Notes under the pieces: generated by a model
The model's database searches: none
What the model saw: the letters and a program-made list of their open reading frames with translations, nothing else
Told to the model about the DNA's origin: nothing
From: Chloroflexota bacterium
GTDB taxonomy: Bacteria; Chloroflexota; FW602-bin22; JACPRP01
Direction: 5' to 3'
Assembly: GCA_016210495.1 (NCBI GenBank)
Contig: JACQUC010000168.1
Location: 1-37,136 of the forward strand
Length of the DNA stretch: 37,136 bases
Made by a program: the position numbers and the translations under genes
Shown: in pieces, positions 23,410 to 31,262 of the stretch
Position numbering within the stretch: position 1 is the stretch's first letter
Layout of the letters: each line of letters opens with the position of its first letter

Positions 23410-24762
23410 TTGAATCAAGATTTCAGAAGTTTTCTCAAGCTGGTCGAGGAGACTGTGCCCACGGAGTTCAAGCGGATTAGCCAGGAAGTTAGCCCCGCTT
23501 ACGAGGTCACTGCGTTAGTAATGGAATACGAGAAGATCGGCCAGCATCCCCTGCTCGTCTTCGAGAACGTCAAAGGCTATGAAATACCCGTTGCAACTAA
23601 CGTGGTCTCGACCAGGCGACGTTACGCTATGGCGATGGGCGTCCAGGAGCGACAGCTTGCGCAGGTTGCATGCCGGCGCTCGAAAACACGTTTGGCGCCC
23701 AAACTTCTGCCTGAAGCTCCCTTTCAAGAAAACGTGTATCTGGGCGATCAGGTCGACCTGAACCGCTTTCCCATTCTGACCCATTTTCCTATCGACGGCG
23801 GGCCGTACATCACTGCGGGGCTAGTCGTCGCCAAAGACCCGTACTCCGGGGCGAGCACGCTGGGATATCACCGCATGCAGCTCAAAGGGAAGGACAGGTT
23901 GGGCATCAGCCTGCACTCTCGGAAACGCATGTGGGAATACCAGGGTCGCGCTGAGGCGATGGGCAAGAATCTCGAGGCCGCGGTTATCATCGGCAACCAC
24001 CCAGTGCTCTCGCTTGGCTCTATGGCGCTGTTGCCCTATCACGAAAGCAAGTTCGAGCTACTTGGGGGTCTTTTCGGCGAGCCCCTTGAGGTCGTTCAGG
24101 CCCGCACGATCGACCTAGCGGTACCTGCCGGGTCGGAAATCGTCATCGAAGGCGAGATACTCTCCGGTGTTCGCGAGCCAGAAGGGCCATTCGGCGAGTT
24201 CACGGGTTACGCGTGTTTCCGCAGCACGGAGCACGTTTTCCACGTCAAGGCCATCCTGCACCGCGACAGGCCAATCTTTCAAAGCATTTGCGCTGGGCTG
24301 TGTGGCGATCACACGACGGCGCCAGCGGTGCAGCGCGAAGCAGACCTGCTGGAAGCGGTGCAGCGCACCGTACCCAACGTCAGAGATGTGCACGTCCCCA
24401 AGTCGGGATGCGGCATTTTTCACGCTTACATCTCGATCAGGAAGACCGCAGAGGGCCAGCCTCTACAGGCGATCTTTGCCGCCCTCGGGATCGACATGGG
24501 CGTGAAACTTGTCGTGGTCGTGGACGACGATATCGATGTCTGCAACGAGTCCGAGGTGCTCTGGGCCATTTCAACCCGACTGCAGGCCAGCCGAGGCGTC
24601 CACATCACACCTGGGGCGATGGGCGTCATCCTTGATCCCTCGTCCACCGAAGACGGACGCTCGGACAAGATGGGCATTGACGCCACGAAACCCTTGGCAA
24701 AGTTCGCCACGAATCTGACCCTTCCTGACGAGGTTACACAAAACGCGAGAAAGCTGATGTAA
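23410..24762 (+). CDS. UbiD-family (de)carboxylase
   Basis: 450 aa. UbiD enzymes use prenylated FMN to add or remove CO2 on aromatic or alpha,beta-unsaturated acids. The Fdc1-type catalytic residues are present: Arg155 in YHRMQ and the EGPFGE pair Glu258/Glu263. The TTG start at 23410 is chosen because GGGGAGG lies 5 nt upstream and the usual DFRSFLKLVEE opening begins there; an upstream TTG at 23338 would add a basic stretch unlike the family. UbiX, which makes the cofactor, is not in the window. It is followed 12 bp later by a HyuB gene. It is distinct from the second UbiD at 27795, so the two probably act on different substrates or successive steps. Confidence 0.9.
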   Translation: MNQDFRSFLKLVEETVPTEFKRISQEVSPAYEVTALVMEYEKIGQHPLLVFENVKGYEIPVATNVVSTRRRYAMAMGVQERQLAQVACRRSKTRLAPKLLPEAPFQENVYLGDQVDLNRFPILTHFPIDGGPYITAGLVVAKDPYSGASTLGYHRMQLKGKDRLGISLHSRKRMWEYQGRAEAMGKNLEAAVIIGNHPVLSLGSMALLPYHESKFELLGGLFGEPLEVVQARTIDLAVPAGSEIVIEGEILSGVREPEGPFGEFTGYACFRSTEHVFHVKAILHRDRPIFQSICAGLCGDHTTAPAVQREADLLEAVQRTVPNVRDVHVPKSGCGIFHAYISIRKTAEGQPLQAIFAALGIDMGVKLVVVVDDDIDVCNESEVLWAISTRLQASRGVHITPGAMGVILDPSSTEDGRSDKMGIDATKPLAKFATNLTLPDEVTQNARKLM

Positions 24763-24774
24763 AGGGATGACAAC

Positions 24775-26466
24775 ATGGATGTGTTCGATCCGATTCGGCT
24801 GGAGATAATGTGGGCGAGATTGATCTCCATTGCCCAGGAGCAGGCCAAGACGCTGATCAGGGCTTCGTTCACCACTGTCGTGGGCGAGATGGAGGACCTG
24901 GCCTGCGGTATTTACGATCTGGATGGCAACTTGATGGCTCAGGCGGCCACCGGAACCCAGGGAATTCTCACCGGGATGTCCGTGGGCATGAAGCATATGC
25001 TCCGCAAGTTCCCCGTGCAAACCCTTTCGCCGGGCGATGTGCTCTGCTGCAACGATCCCTGGATGATTACCGGTCACAAATACGATATCGCCGTTGCGAC
25101 ACCGATATTTGCGGGCGACCGACCCGCAACCATCGTCGCCACGGTTCTTCACGGTTCGGACATTGGCGGCATCATCACGGCGGCGGATTCACGTAGCGTT
25201 TACGAGGAGGGTCTGGGCATACCGATACTGAAGTTGTTCAAAGCGGGCGAGCGCAACGAGGACCTGTTCGACGTAATCGCCTCCAATGTGCGTATTCCCG
25301 ACCAGGTAGTGGGGGACCTGCTGGCGCAGGTGGCAGCCAATGCCGTGAGTGGGCAGAAGGTCGTGGAGTTTATGGAAGAATACGGGTTGACGACGTTGGA
25401 GCACCTGTCGCGCGCTATCATCACGACGACGGAGCGGGCGGCACGGCAGGCCGTGGGTGAGCTTCGTGACGGCATCTACTCCCACGAAAGCTGGGCGGAC
25501 GGGGTAGACGAGCCACTGAAGGTTGTTGCCACGATGACTATCAATGGGGAAGACCTGACCGTGGATTTCACGGGCTCATCACCTCAAACCACTCGAGGAG
25601 GCATCAACTGTTGCTGGAACTTCAGCTTTGCCTGGACCGCCCACGCCGTGAAGTCGGTCCTCGTGCCGTACCTGCCCAATAACGACGGCTTCTTCCGGTC
25701 GTTCAAGATGCAGGCGCCGGAGGGCTGCGTCGTTAATCCCAGGTTTCCCGCGCCCGTAATGGCCAGGTACATTATGGTGCAGCCCATTTCGTCGGCGGTC
25801 TTCGGCGCGCTGGCCCAGGCGGTCCCGGAGCGGACGGTGGCGGAGAGCAGCCGCATCACCATGATCCCGTTCAGCGGGACCGTCGCAACGGGAGAAACAT
25901 TCCTGCAATGGATAATGGCCGCCGGTGGCTCGGGCGCCAGACCCACCAAAGACGGCTATTGCGCTACATTCTACCCGTCCAACATCAAGACGGTTTCCGC
26001 CGAGATGCTGGAAGACCTTTCCCCTATCTTCGTTGTCAAGAAAGAGTTCCTCACGGATTCGTGCGGTCCAGGCAAGTATCGCGGCGGCTGCGACCAAAGG
26101 ACTACTGTGCAGTTTCGTGATGGAGCCAGTGGGTTTGTGCATTGCTTTTTCGAGGGCACCAAGTTTGAGCCCCTGGGCTACCACGGCGGCATGAACGGGC
26201 GGTGCGCCGAGATAAGGTTAAACGGCAACGCGGTTGTGCCCAAAGAGAAGTACGCGCTTGGGCCCGGCGACGAGTTCACCTTCAGCTTTGGTGGCGGTGC
26301 AGGGTACTTTGATCCGATCGAGAGAGACCCCGAGGCGGTGCTGGACGACGTGGTCAACGGCTATATCTCGCCCGAGAGCGCGGCTCTGCACTATAAGGTA
26401 GCCGTAGATCCTGTCTCCCGCACGATCGACTGGGAGGAAACAGGCAGGTTGCAAGGCGATGGATAG
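24775..26466 (+). CDS. Hydantoinase B/oxoprolinase family protein (HyuB-type)
   Basis: 563 aa, the usual HyuB length. Family features: CNDPWMITGHKYDIAVATPIF, LHGSDIGGIITAADSRSVYEEGLGIP (HxxDxGG and the EGL-P segment), DFTGSSPQTTRGGINC and the terminal GGGAGYFDPIERDPEAV. Members act with a HyuA partner to open hydantoin or oxoproline rings, or to carboxylate acetone or acetophenone with ATP. No HyuA is encoded here, and the protein lacks the Cys-rich tail of the HyuB-type protein at 15511-17583. The ATG at 24775 follows an AAAGGGA. It is likely coupled to the upstream UbiD and cotranscribed with the flavoprotein. Confidence 0.9.
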   Translation: MDVFDPIRLEIMWARLISIAQEQAKTLIRASFTTVVGEMEDLACGIYDLDGNLMAQAATGTQGILTGMSVGMKHMLRKFPVQTLSPGDVLCCNDPWMITGHKYDIAVATPIFAGDRPATIVATVLHGSDIGGIITAADSRSVYEEGLGIPILKLFKAGERNEDLFDVIASNVRIPDQVVGDLLAQVAANAVSGQKVVEFMEEYGLTTLEHLSRAIITTTERAARQAVGELRDGIYSHESWADGVDEPLKVVATMTINGEDLTVDFTGSSPQTTRGGINCCWNFSFAWTAHAVKSVLVPYLPNNDGFFRSFKMQAPEGCVVNPRFPAPVMARYIMVQPISSAVFGALAQAVPERTVAESSRITMIPFSGTVATGETFLQWIMAAGGSGARPTKDGYCATFYPSNIKTVSAEMLEDLSPIFVVKKEFLTDSCGPGKYRGGCDQRTTVQFRDGASGFVHCFFEGTKFEPLGYHGGMNGRCAEIRLNGNAVVPKEKYALGPGDEFTFSFGGGAGYFDPIERDPEAVLDDVVNGYISPESAALHYKVAVDPVSRTIDWEETGRLQGDG

Positions 26467-26510
26467 ATTTTCTATCATCTGCGAAGGATAACAAAGAAAG
26501 GAGTCAGGAA

Positions 26511-27659
26511 GTGAAACTCGCGCCGATCCTTGTTCTCGCTGGGTTGGCAGTGGCCTCGATCTTTTCATCCTGCGCGCCAGGTGCTCCAGCCCCCACGCCA
26601 ACGGCGTCAAAGCCGGCCCCCAAACCGGAAACTGCCCCCACAGCCAAACCAACCTCTGCGCCGCCCACCCCTGTCGTTATGGCGCCTACCCCACCGCCAG
26701 CCGCGCCCACGGCTGCTCCTAAGGCCGTGAAAGTGAAGATCGCGACCCAGGGCTTCACCTCGGATGCCGGTATCTTCCTTGCGATGGACAAAGGCTACTT
26801 CAAAGAGCAGGGAATAGATGCGGAATGGGTACTCATCGTTCGTGGAACAGATACCTTCCCCCTGCTGGCGACTGGTGAGATGCAGGTGGCCGGTGGCACC
26901 ATCGACGCGGCCCTCTTCAATGCCATCCAGAGGGGCGTCAACGTCAAGATGGTTGCCGATAAGGCCAGCAATCCAAAGGGCTCCCGCTTCGTCGGCGTCA
27001 CGGTGCGCAAGGACCTGGCGGATCAGATCAAGACGACGGCTGACCTCAAGGATAGGACTATCGCTATGGGATGCGAGGCATGCCAGACCGATTTCCTGGT
27101 CGAACTGTGGTTGAAGGATGGGAACCTGACCTTCAACGACGTGAAAAAGGTCATAATGTATAATCCCGCGGATCACATACCGGCTTTGGCCAATAAGACT
27201 GTCGAGGTAGCTCACATGATGGAGCCTTTCATCACCATCGCCACCGACCAGGGCCTCGTCGTCCCGTGGCTGTGGGCCGGTGACCGTGACCCGGGACAAA
27301 CAGGCTCCGTTGTGCTGTTCTCCGAGGCCTTTGCCAAAGACGTGGATGCTGGCCGCAGATTCATGTTGGCGTACCTGAAGGGGGTACGCGACTACAACGA
27401 CGCCATCAACAAGGGCAAGAACAAAGCCGACCTCGTGGCTATCCTTAGCAAGTACACCAGCCTCAAGGACCCCAAGCTCTACGACAAGGTGGGCATGCCT
27501 GGACTGAATGTCGACGGCAAAATCAATTTGCCCAGTATGGTTCAACTGCACGACTTCTTGCTGCGAACGGCGGCCATTAAGGAAAAGGCAGACTTGACCA
27601 AGATCGTCGACATGCAGTTCGCGGACTACGCGGCACAGAGATTAGGGCCCTATAATTAG
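26511..27659 (+). CDS. Solute-binding lipoprotein, NMT1/SsuA-like
   Basis: 382 aa. Lipoprotein signal ending FSSC (Cys21), a Pro/Ala/Thr linker to about residue 70, then a binding fold opening with GIFLAMDKGYFKEQGIDAEW. The GTG start has AAAGGAG upstream. It is paralogous to the protein encoded at 22055-23227, sharing the C-terminal KYTSLKDP block, and probably arose by tandem duplication of a solute-binding/UbiD pair. No transporter membrane components are nearby. Confidence 0.88.
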   Translation: MKLAPILVLAGLAVASIFSSCAPGAPAPTPTASKPAPKPETAPTAKPTSAPPTPVVMAPTPPPAAPTAAPKAVKVKIATQGFTSDAGIFLAMDKGYFKEQGIDAEWVLIVRGTDTFPLLATGEMQVAGGTIDAALFNAIQRGVNVKMVADKASNPKGSRFVGVTVRKDLADQIKTTADLKDRTIAMGCEACQTDFLVELWLKDGNLTFNDVKKVIMYNPADHIPALANKTVEVAHMMEPFITIATDQGLVVPWLWAGDRDPGQTGSVVLFSEAFAKDVDAGRRFMLAYLKGVRDYNDAINKGKNKADLVAILSKYTSLKDPKLYDKVGMPGLNVDGKINLPSMVQLHDFLLRTAAIKEKADLTKIVDMQFADYAAQRLGPYN

Positions 27660-27675
27660 CTTGGTTCGAACCGCG

Positions 27676-27707
27676 GCGGGGCGTCGTTCCCTGAAAGGAC
27701 GCCCCGC
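27676..27707 (+). terminator. GC-rich hairpin after the solute-binding gene
   Basis: A 10-bp perfect stem, GCGGGGCGTC / GACGCCCCGC, with a 12-nt loop, 17 bp past the stop. Without a T-tract it may only reduce expression of, rather than terminate before, the following UbiD gene. Confidence 0.45.
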
Positions 27708-27794
27708 CCCCGCGGGCGTCTTGCGGCCGCGCTGACCCGACTGAGGCGGGAAAGCTGACCTCTTGGAGCTACCAAATGACTGGAGGATTCACGC

Positions 27795-29138
27795 ATGCCC
27801 TGGAGCAATCTGAGAAGCTACCTGGACTACCTGGAGGAGAAGGGACACCTACTCCACATTTCCAAGGAGGTGAGCACCGAGTTCGAGATCGCCTCCTATA
27901 TTCGTAAATCCTCGGACGCCGATGGCCCCGCCTTCGTCTTCGACAACGTGGCCGGCTATCCCGGCTGGCGCGTGTTGGGCGCGCTCTATGCAAATAGTAA
28001 GCTCCTTGCCGATGCCATGGACTGCGGCCCAAGAGAAATGATGCGCAAGTACCACCGCGCGACGACCGAACGGATCACGCCGAAGCTCGTGGAGCACGGC
28101 GCATGTCAAGAGGTGGTCTACACAGGTCCCGAGGTGGACCTGACCAAGCTGCCCATTTGTACCCACGCCGAGTTCGACGCTGGCCCCTTCATTACGGCCG
28201 GAGTCGTTATAGCTAAGGATCCCGACACGGGGGTCAGACTGCTGGGCATTCTACGAATGCAGCTTTTCGGACCTGACCGGCTTGGCATTACTGTGAATCC
28301 GGACCATCGCGTCGGACGTGCTTTCTACAAGCAGGTGCAGCGCGGCCAGCCGCTGGAAATCGCGGTGGCCATTGGTGCACACCCCGCTGTCGTGCTTGGC
28401 GCGCCAGCGAAAATCGCCCACGAGCTGGACAAGTTTGGGGTGGCGGGAGCCTTGCACGGCAGCCCTATTGACTTGGTGAAATGCAGGACAGTAGACGTCG
28501 AAGTTCCGGCTACAGCCGAAGTCGTGGTCGAAGCTGCGATTCTTCCAACCGGGCATATTCCCGAGGGTCCGTTTGGGGAGTTCCCGGGGACCTATGGGGG
28601 GCCCACTCAGTCGCCGATCGTCAAGGTCAAGGCCATTACCCATCGCAAAGACCCAATCTACCAGACGGTACTGGCCTGCATGCCAGTATCAGAGTCACAC
28701 TTGATGGTCACACTGGCCGAGGCGGCAAAGGTTTTCGAGGCCGCCAGAATGGGCTGCCCGGAGGTAGTCGACGTGCGAATGCGCGGTAATCAGGACTACG
28801 ACGCCGTGGTCTCCATCCGGAAGCGTCTCGACAAGGAGCCCTTGAACGTGATGATGAGCGTGCTTGCCTCGTCCCTCGACGCGAAATACTGCACCGTTGT
28901 GGACGAGGACATCGACATTTACGACGATCGCGATATCCTTTGGGCTTGGGAAACGCGGGTGCAACCGGATCGCGACGTCCACATCTACCCGCTTACGGTC
29001 GGCGTGCCCCTCGATCCATCCTCGCCCTTGCGACGGCACAGCTCGAAGATGGGTATCGACGCCACCATTCCCTTGAGCGAGGACAGAGCCAAGTTCGCCA
29101 AAGCCCTCGTGCCCGGGTCGGATACTGTTTCGTGGTAA
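27795..29138 (+). CDS. UbiD-family (de)carboxylase
   Basis: 447 aa. Starts MPWSNLRSYLDYLEEKGHLLHISKEV, the usual UbiD opening, after GGAGG. The prenyl-FMN-type catalytic residues are kept: Arg154 in ILRMQ and the EGPFGE pair Glu257/Glu262. It differs substantially from the UbiD at 23410, for example in its shorter N-terminal segment, so it is a separate paralogue and not a recent copy. Last gene of the rightward operon, possibly attenuated by the hairpin before it. It converges with the cupin gene; 54 bp separate them. Confidence 0.9.
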   Translation: MPWSNLRSYLDYLEEKGHLLHISKEVSTEFEIASYIRKSSDADGPAFVFDNVAGYPGWRVLGALYANSKLLADAMDCGPREMMRKYHRATTERITPKLVEHGACQEVVYTGPEVDLTKLPICTHAEFDAGPFITAGVVIAKDPDTGVRLLGILRMQLFGPDRLGITVNPDHRVGRAFYKQVQRGQPLEIAVAIGAHPAVVLGAPAKIAHELDKFGVAGALHGSPIDLVKCRTVDVEVPATAEVVVEAAILPTGHIPEGPFGEFPGTYGGPTQSPIVKVKAITHRKDPIYQTVLACMPVSESHLMVTLAEAAKVFEAARMGCPEVVDVRMRGNQDYDAVVSIRKRLDKEPLNVMMSVLASSLDAKYCTVVDEDIDIYDDRDILWAWETRVQPDRDVHIYPLTVGVPLDPSSPLRRHSSKMGIDATIPLSEDRAKFAKALVPGSDTVSW

Positions 29139-29192
29139 TGTCGCGCCCACTGCCCATGGACGCGCCCTGAAGTCTTCTGGTTAGGAGGCTCC

Positions 29193-29702
29193 TCACTTGT
29201 AATCGGGCGAGTTGGCCTTGTGCTCGAGGAAGAAACCAATGGCGTCGCCGAGCGGGCGGTAGATGAACGCCATCCATTTGCAGTTATCTCCCGGTCTTTT
29301 GTTATAATGCTTGTGCACTACGCCATTCACTTTGATAGGCAGGAGCAGCAGGTCCCCTGCCTCCCATTCGAACTTCTCGCCACCGACTTCCGTAAAGCCC
29401 TCGCCCTCCAGCACGTAAATAACAAGCCCGCCCTGGTGGCGGTGCTCGCCGGAGTGGGTCCGTATGTCGTGGACAAAGACGACCCAGTCGTGCAGCACAC
29501 TGTTGGTCGGGGCCTCCCTGCAAAGGAAGAATTTCGCCCTTCCTTGGCGGCCCTGCTCCCAAGTCTGGTCCTCCGCGCCGACCACAATCCGGCCCGCTAA
29601 GGCTCTGTCCCGCAGGTCCGTCGCGGACTTCACGATTTGCTCGTAAGAATCAGGGCCGGATTGGTCGCGCCCGCCTACGCGCGAGCGCTCTGTTGCTGCC
29701 AC
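29193..29702 (-). CDS. Cupin-domain protein
   Basis: 169 aa. A single cupin barrel: motif 1 GEHRHQGGLVIYVLEGEGFTEVGG with metal ligands His87 and His89, and motif 2 WEAGDLLLLPIKVNGVVHKHYN with His130 or His132. The N-terminal 60 residues are polar. Cupins of this size include dioxygenases for aromatic rings, isomerases and sugar-binding regulators; an enzyme of aromatic degradation would suit the neighbourhood, but the sequence does not decide this. The GTG start has GAGGAG upstream. It lies 27 bp downstream of the solute-binding gene and is probably cotranscribed with it. Confidence 0.85.
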   Translation of the reverse strand: MAATERSRVGGRDQSGPDSYEQIVKSATDLRDRALAGRIVVGAEDQTWEQGRQGRAKFFLCREAPTNSVLHDWVVFVHDIRTHSGEHRHQGGLVIYVLEGEGFTEVGGEKFEWEAGDLLLLPIKVNGVVHKHYNKRPGDNCKWMAFIYRPLGDAIGFFLEHKANSPDYK

Positions 29703-29729
29703 ATACTCTCCTCGTCAGCTATCGGGTAA

Positions 29730-30788
29730 CTACTGAAGCGTTTTCATCGCCTTGTCCCAGTAGCTCGTATCGATGAACTTCTCCACCTTGGGAAGCGGAG
29801 GCTTCAGGTCACCCGATTCGGCCAACGCGTCGATCACAGCTTGAAGGCCTGGCACGCTTATCGCCCCATCCTTGTCCCAGGTCGACGACTTTATGTACGT
29901 GTCGAAGACCTGCCGCGCATATTTGTCCTCGAGTTTGGTTTGCTGCATCAGGATCGAAATGCCTTCCTCTTTGTTCTTCGGGTCGTACACCCATCGAGTT
30001 CCTTTTATGAAAGCCCTGCTCAGGGCCAGCAGTGCCGCTTCATTCTTCTCCGCCCAGTCTCTCTTTACCGTGTGCATGCTCCAGGCATAAGTCTTCACGA
30101 CGTTTGTGGCCGTGTCCAGCCTGCTTAACCCCTCGTCGACGGTCCGTTGATCCTGGGGAGGCAGCAATAGAGCTCCCGCGATCGATCCGGCCCTTAGCGC
30201 CGCCACCCGTTCTGGGGTGCCACCTACTTGAATAAGGTCGTAGTCTACTTTGTCCTTCAGACCGTTCGCCGCCAGCATCTTACGAGTGAAGTACGCATCA
30301 GACGATGACAACGAGCTTACGCCCACTAGCTTGCCCTTGAGATCGTTATAGCTCTTGACGTCCTTCTGTGTGATCAGGCTGTAGGTCGGGGTATTCGTGC
30401 CACCGAGGACGATGGTGAGCTTCTCCCCCATCTCCACGGCTCGCATCGTCGGGTCCGGCGCATAGCGTGCAACGTCGAGAGATCCGCCGATAAGCGCGGC
30501 AGAAAGCTTGTCCCCGGTCGGGATGAGAATGATGTCCATCTCGATGTTCTCCTGTTTGAAGAAGCCTTTCTCCATCGCCGCGTAGACAGGCAGGTAGTCT
30601 GGATTGGCATTGGGCACAGCGTATTTCACAGTGATGGGTGGTGCGGCCGGTTTCTGCTGCGCTGGTGCGGGTGCGGCTGCCTTTGGTTCAGCCTGGATTT
30701 CGCTCGCTTTTGGTGGCGGAGCGGCTGACGGCGCGCAAGCGTTCGCTAGGACGGCAAGGGCTACAAGAGCGGTGACCAGAAGTTTCAT
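29730..30788 (-). CDS. Solute-binding lipoprotein, NMT1/SsuA-like
   Basis: 352 aa. Lipoprotein signal with LANAC (Cys18), short Pro/Ala linker, then a binding fold that opens PVYAAMEKGFFKQENIEMD. The ATG at 30788 is chosen because AAAGGGGGA precedes it and the signal peptide starts there; the longer frame to 30959 covers part of the leader. It is the fourth such lipoprotein in about 13 kb and the most different from the others (TPERVAALRAGSIAGALL motif, no KYTSLKDP block). It has its own promoter, divergent from the amidohydrolase. No permease or ATPase is near. Confidence 0.88.
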   Translation of the reverse strand: MKLLVTALVALAVLANACAPSAAPPPKASEIQAEPKAAAPAPAQQKPAAPPITVKYAVPNANPDYLPVYAAMEKGFFKQENIEMDIILIPTGDKLSAALIGGSLDVARYAPDPTMRAVEMGEKLTIVLGGTNTPTYSLITQKDVKSYNDLKGKLVGVSSLSSSDAYFTRKMLAANGLKDKVDYDLIQVGGTPERVAALRAGSIAGALLLPPQDQRTVDEGLSRLDTATNVVKTYAWSMHTVKRDWAEKNEAALLALSRAFIKGTRWVYDPKNKEEGISILMQQTKLEDKYARQVFDTYIKSSTWDKDGAISVPGLQAVIDALAESGDLKPPLPKVEKFIDTSYWDKAMKTLQ

Positions 30789-31027
30789 CGCGGATCCCCC
30801 TTTGTCTTTTGTGATGGCTCGACGAAAAACCGAGAACCAAGACCGGTGAGAGGTCGCACCGAATCGCCAGTAACAACCTAAGCGGCGCGACGAGCCGTGG
30901 CAGGGAACCCCTGAGGACGCCAGGCTATGTGCGAGTACGGTAAAGGCGGCCCCAACCAAGCCTCTGCGATGAGAAAACGATGCCGGGCAACGATGCCCGA
31001 AACCGGGTCATCGGCGAAGATGTATGC

Positions 31028-31056
31028 AATCTAGCATAGAGAATCTTGATTGTCAA
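31028..31056 (-). promoter_or_regulatory. Promoter of the solute-binding/cupin unit
   Basis: On the minus strand TTGACA (31056-31051) and TAGATT (31033-31028) are separated by 17 bp. Confidence 0.6.
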
Positions 31057-31093
31057 TACGTTGGCGCGCTGAGGGCTGCGGGGGGCGGGGCTC

Positions 31094-31122
31094 TTGACCC
31101 GACCGTAGCGTACTGGTATATT
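31094..31122 (+). promoter_or_regulatory. Promoter of the amidohydrolase gene
   Basis: TTGACC (31094-31099) and TATATT (31117-31122) are separated by 17 bp; the leader to the ATG is about 135 nt. Confidence 0.6.
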
Positions 31123-31262
31123 GAGCTCACCCAATTGGCCTCGCGCAAGACAGTCGTCATGTTTCGGTAAGTCGGAACGCGGACCATCGTCGCAGTCCGG
31201 GAATGCACCGATTACCGACATTCCTGTTCGTCGACACTTACGGTTAATGAAGGAGGGCTAAC

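Larger units (their letters stand above)
30789..31262. promoter_or_regulatory. Divergent control region, solute-binding gene and amidohydrolase
   Basis: About 470 bp without a gene. Divergent promoters near 31.03-31.12 kb drive both neighbours. The leftward leader (about 230 nt) contains a CGGGCA-TCGT-TGCCCG-type hairpin near 30993-31008. Confidence 0.55.

Noticed and set aside
27662..27675. GGTTCGAACC, resembling a tRNA T-arm
   Set aside because: No acceptor, D or anticodon arms can be drawn around it; it is a simple palindrome next to a hairpin.
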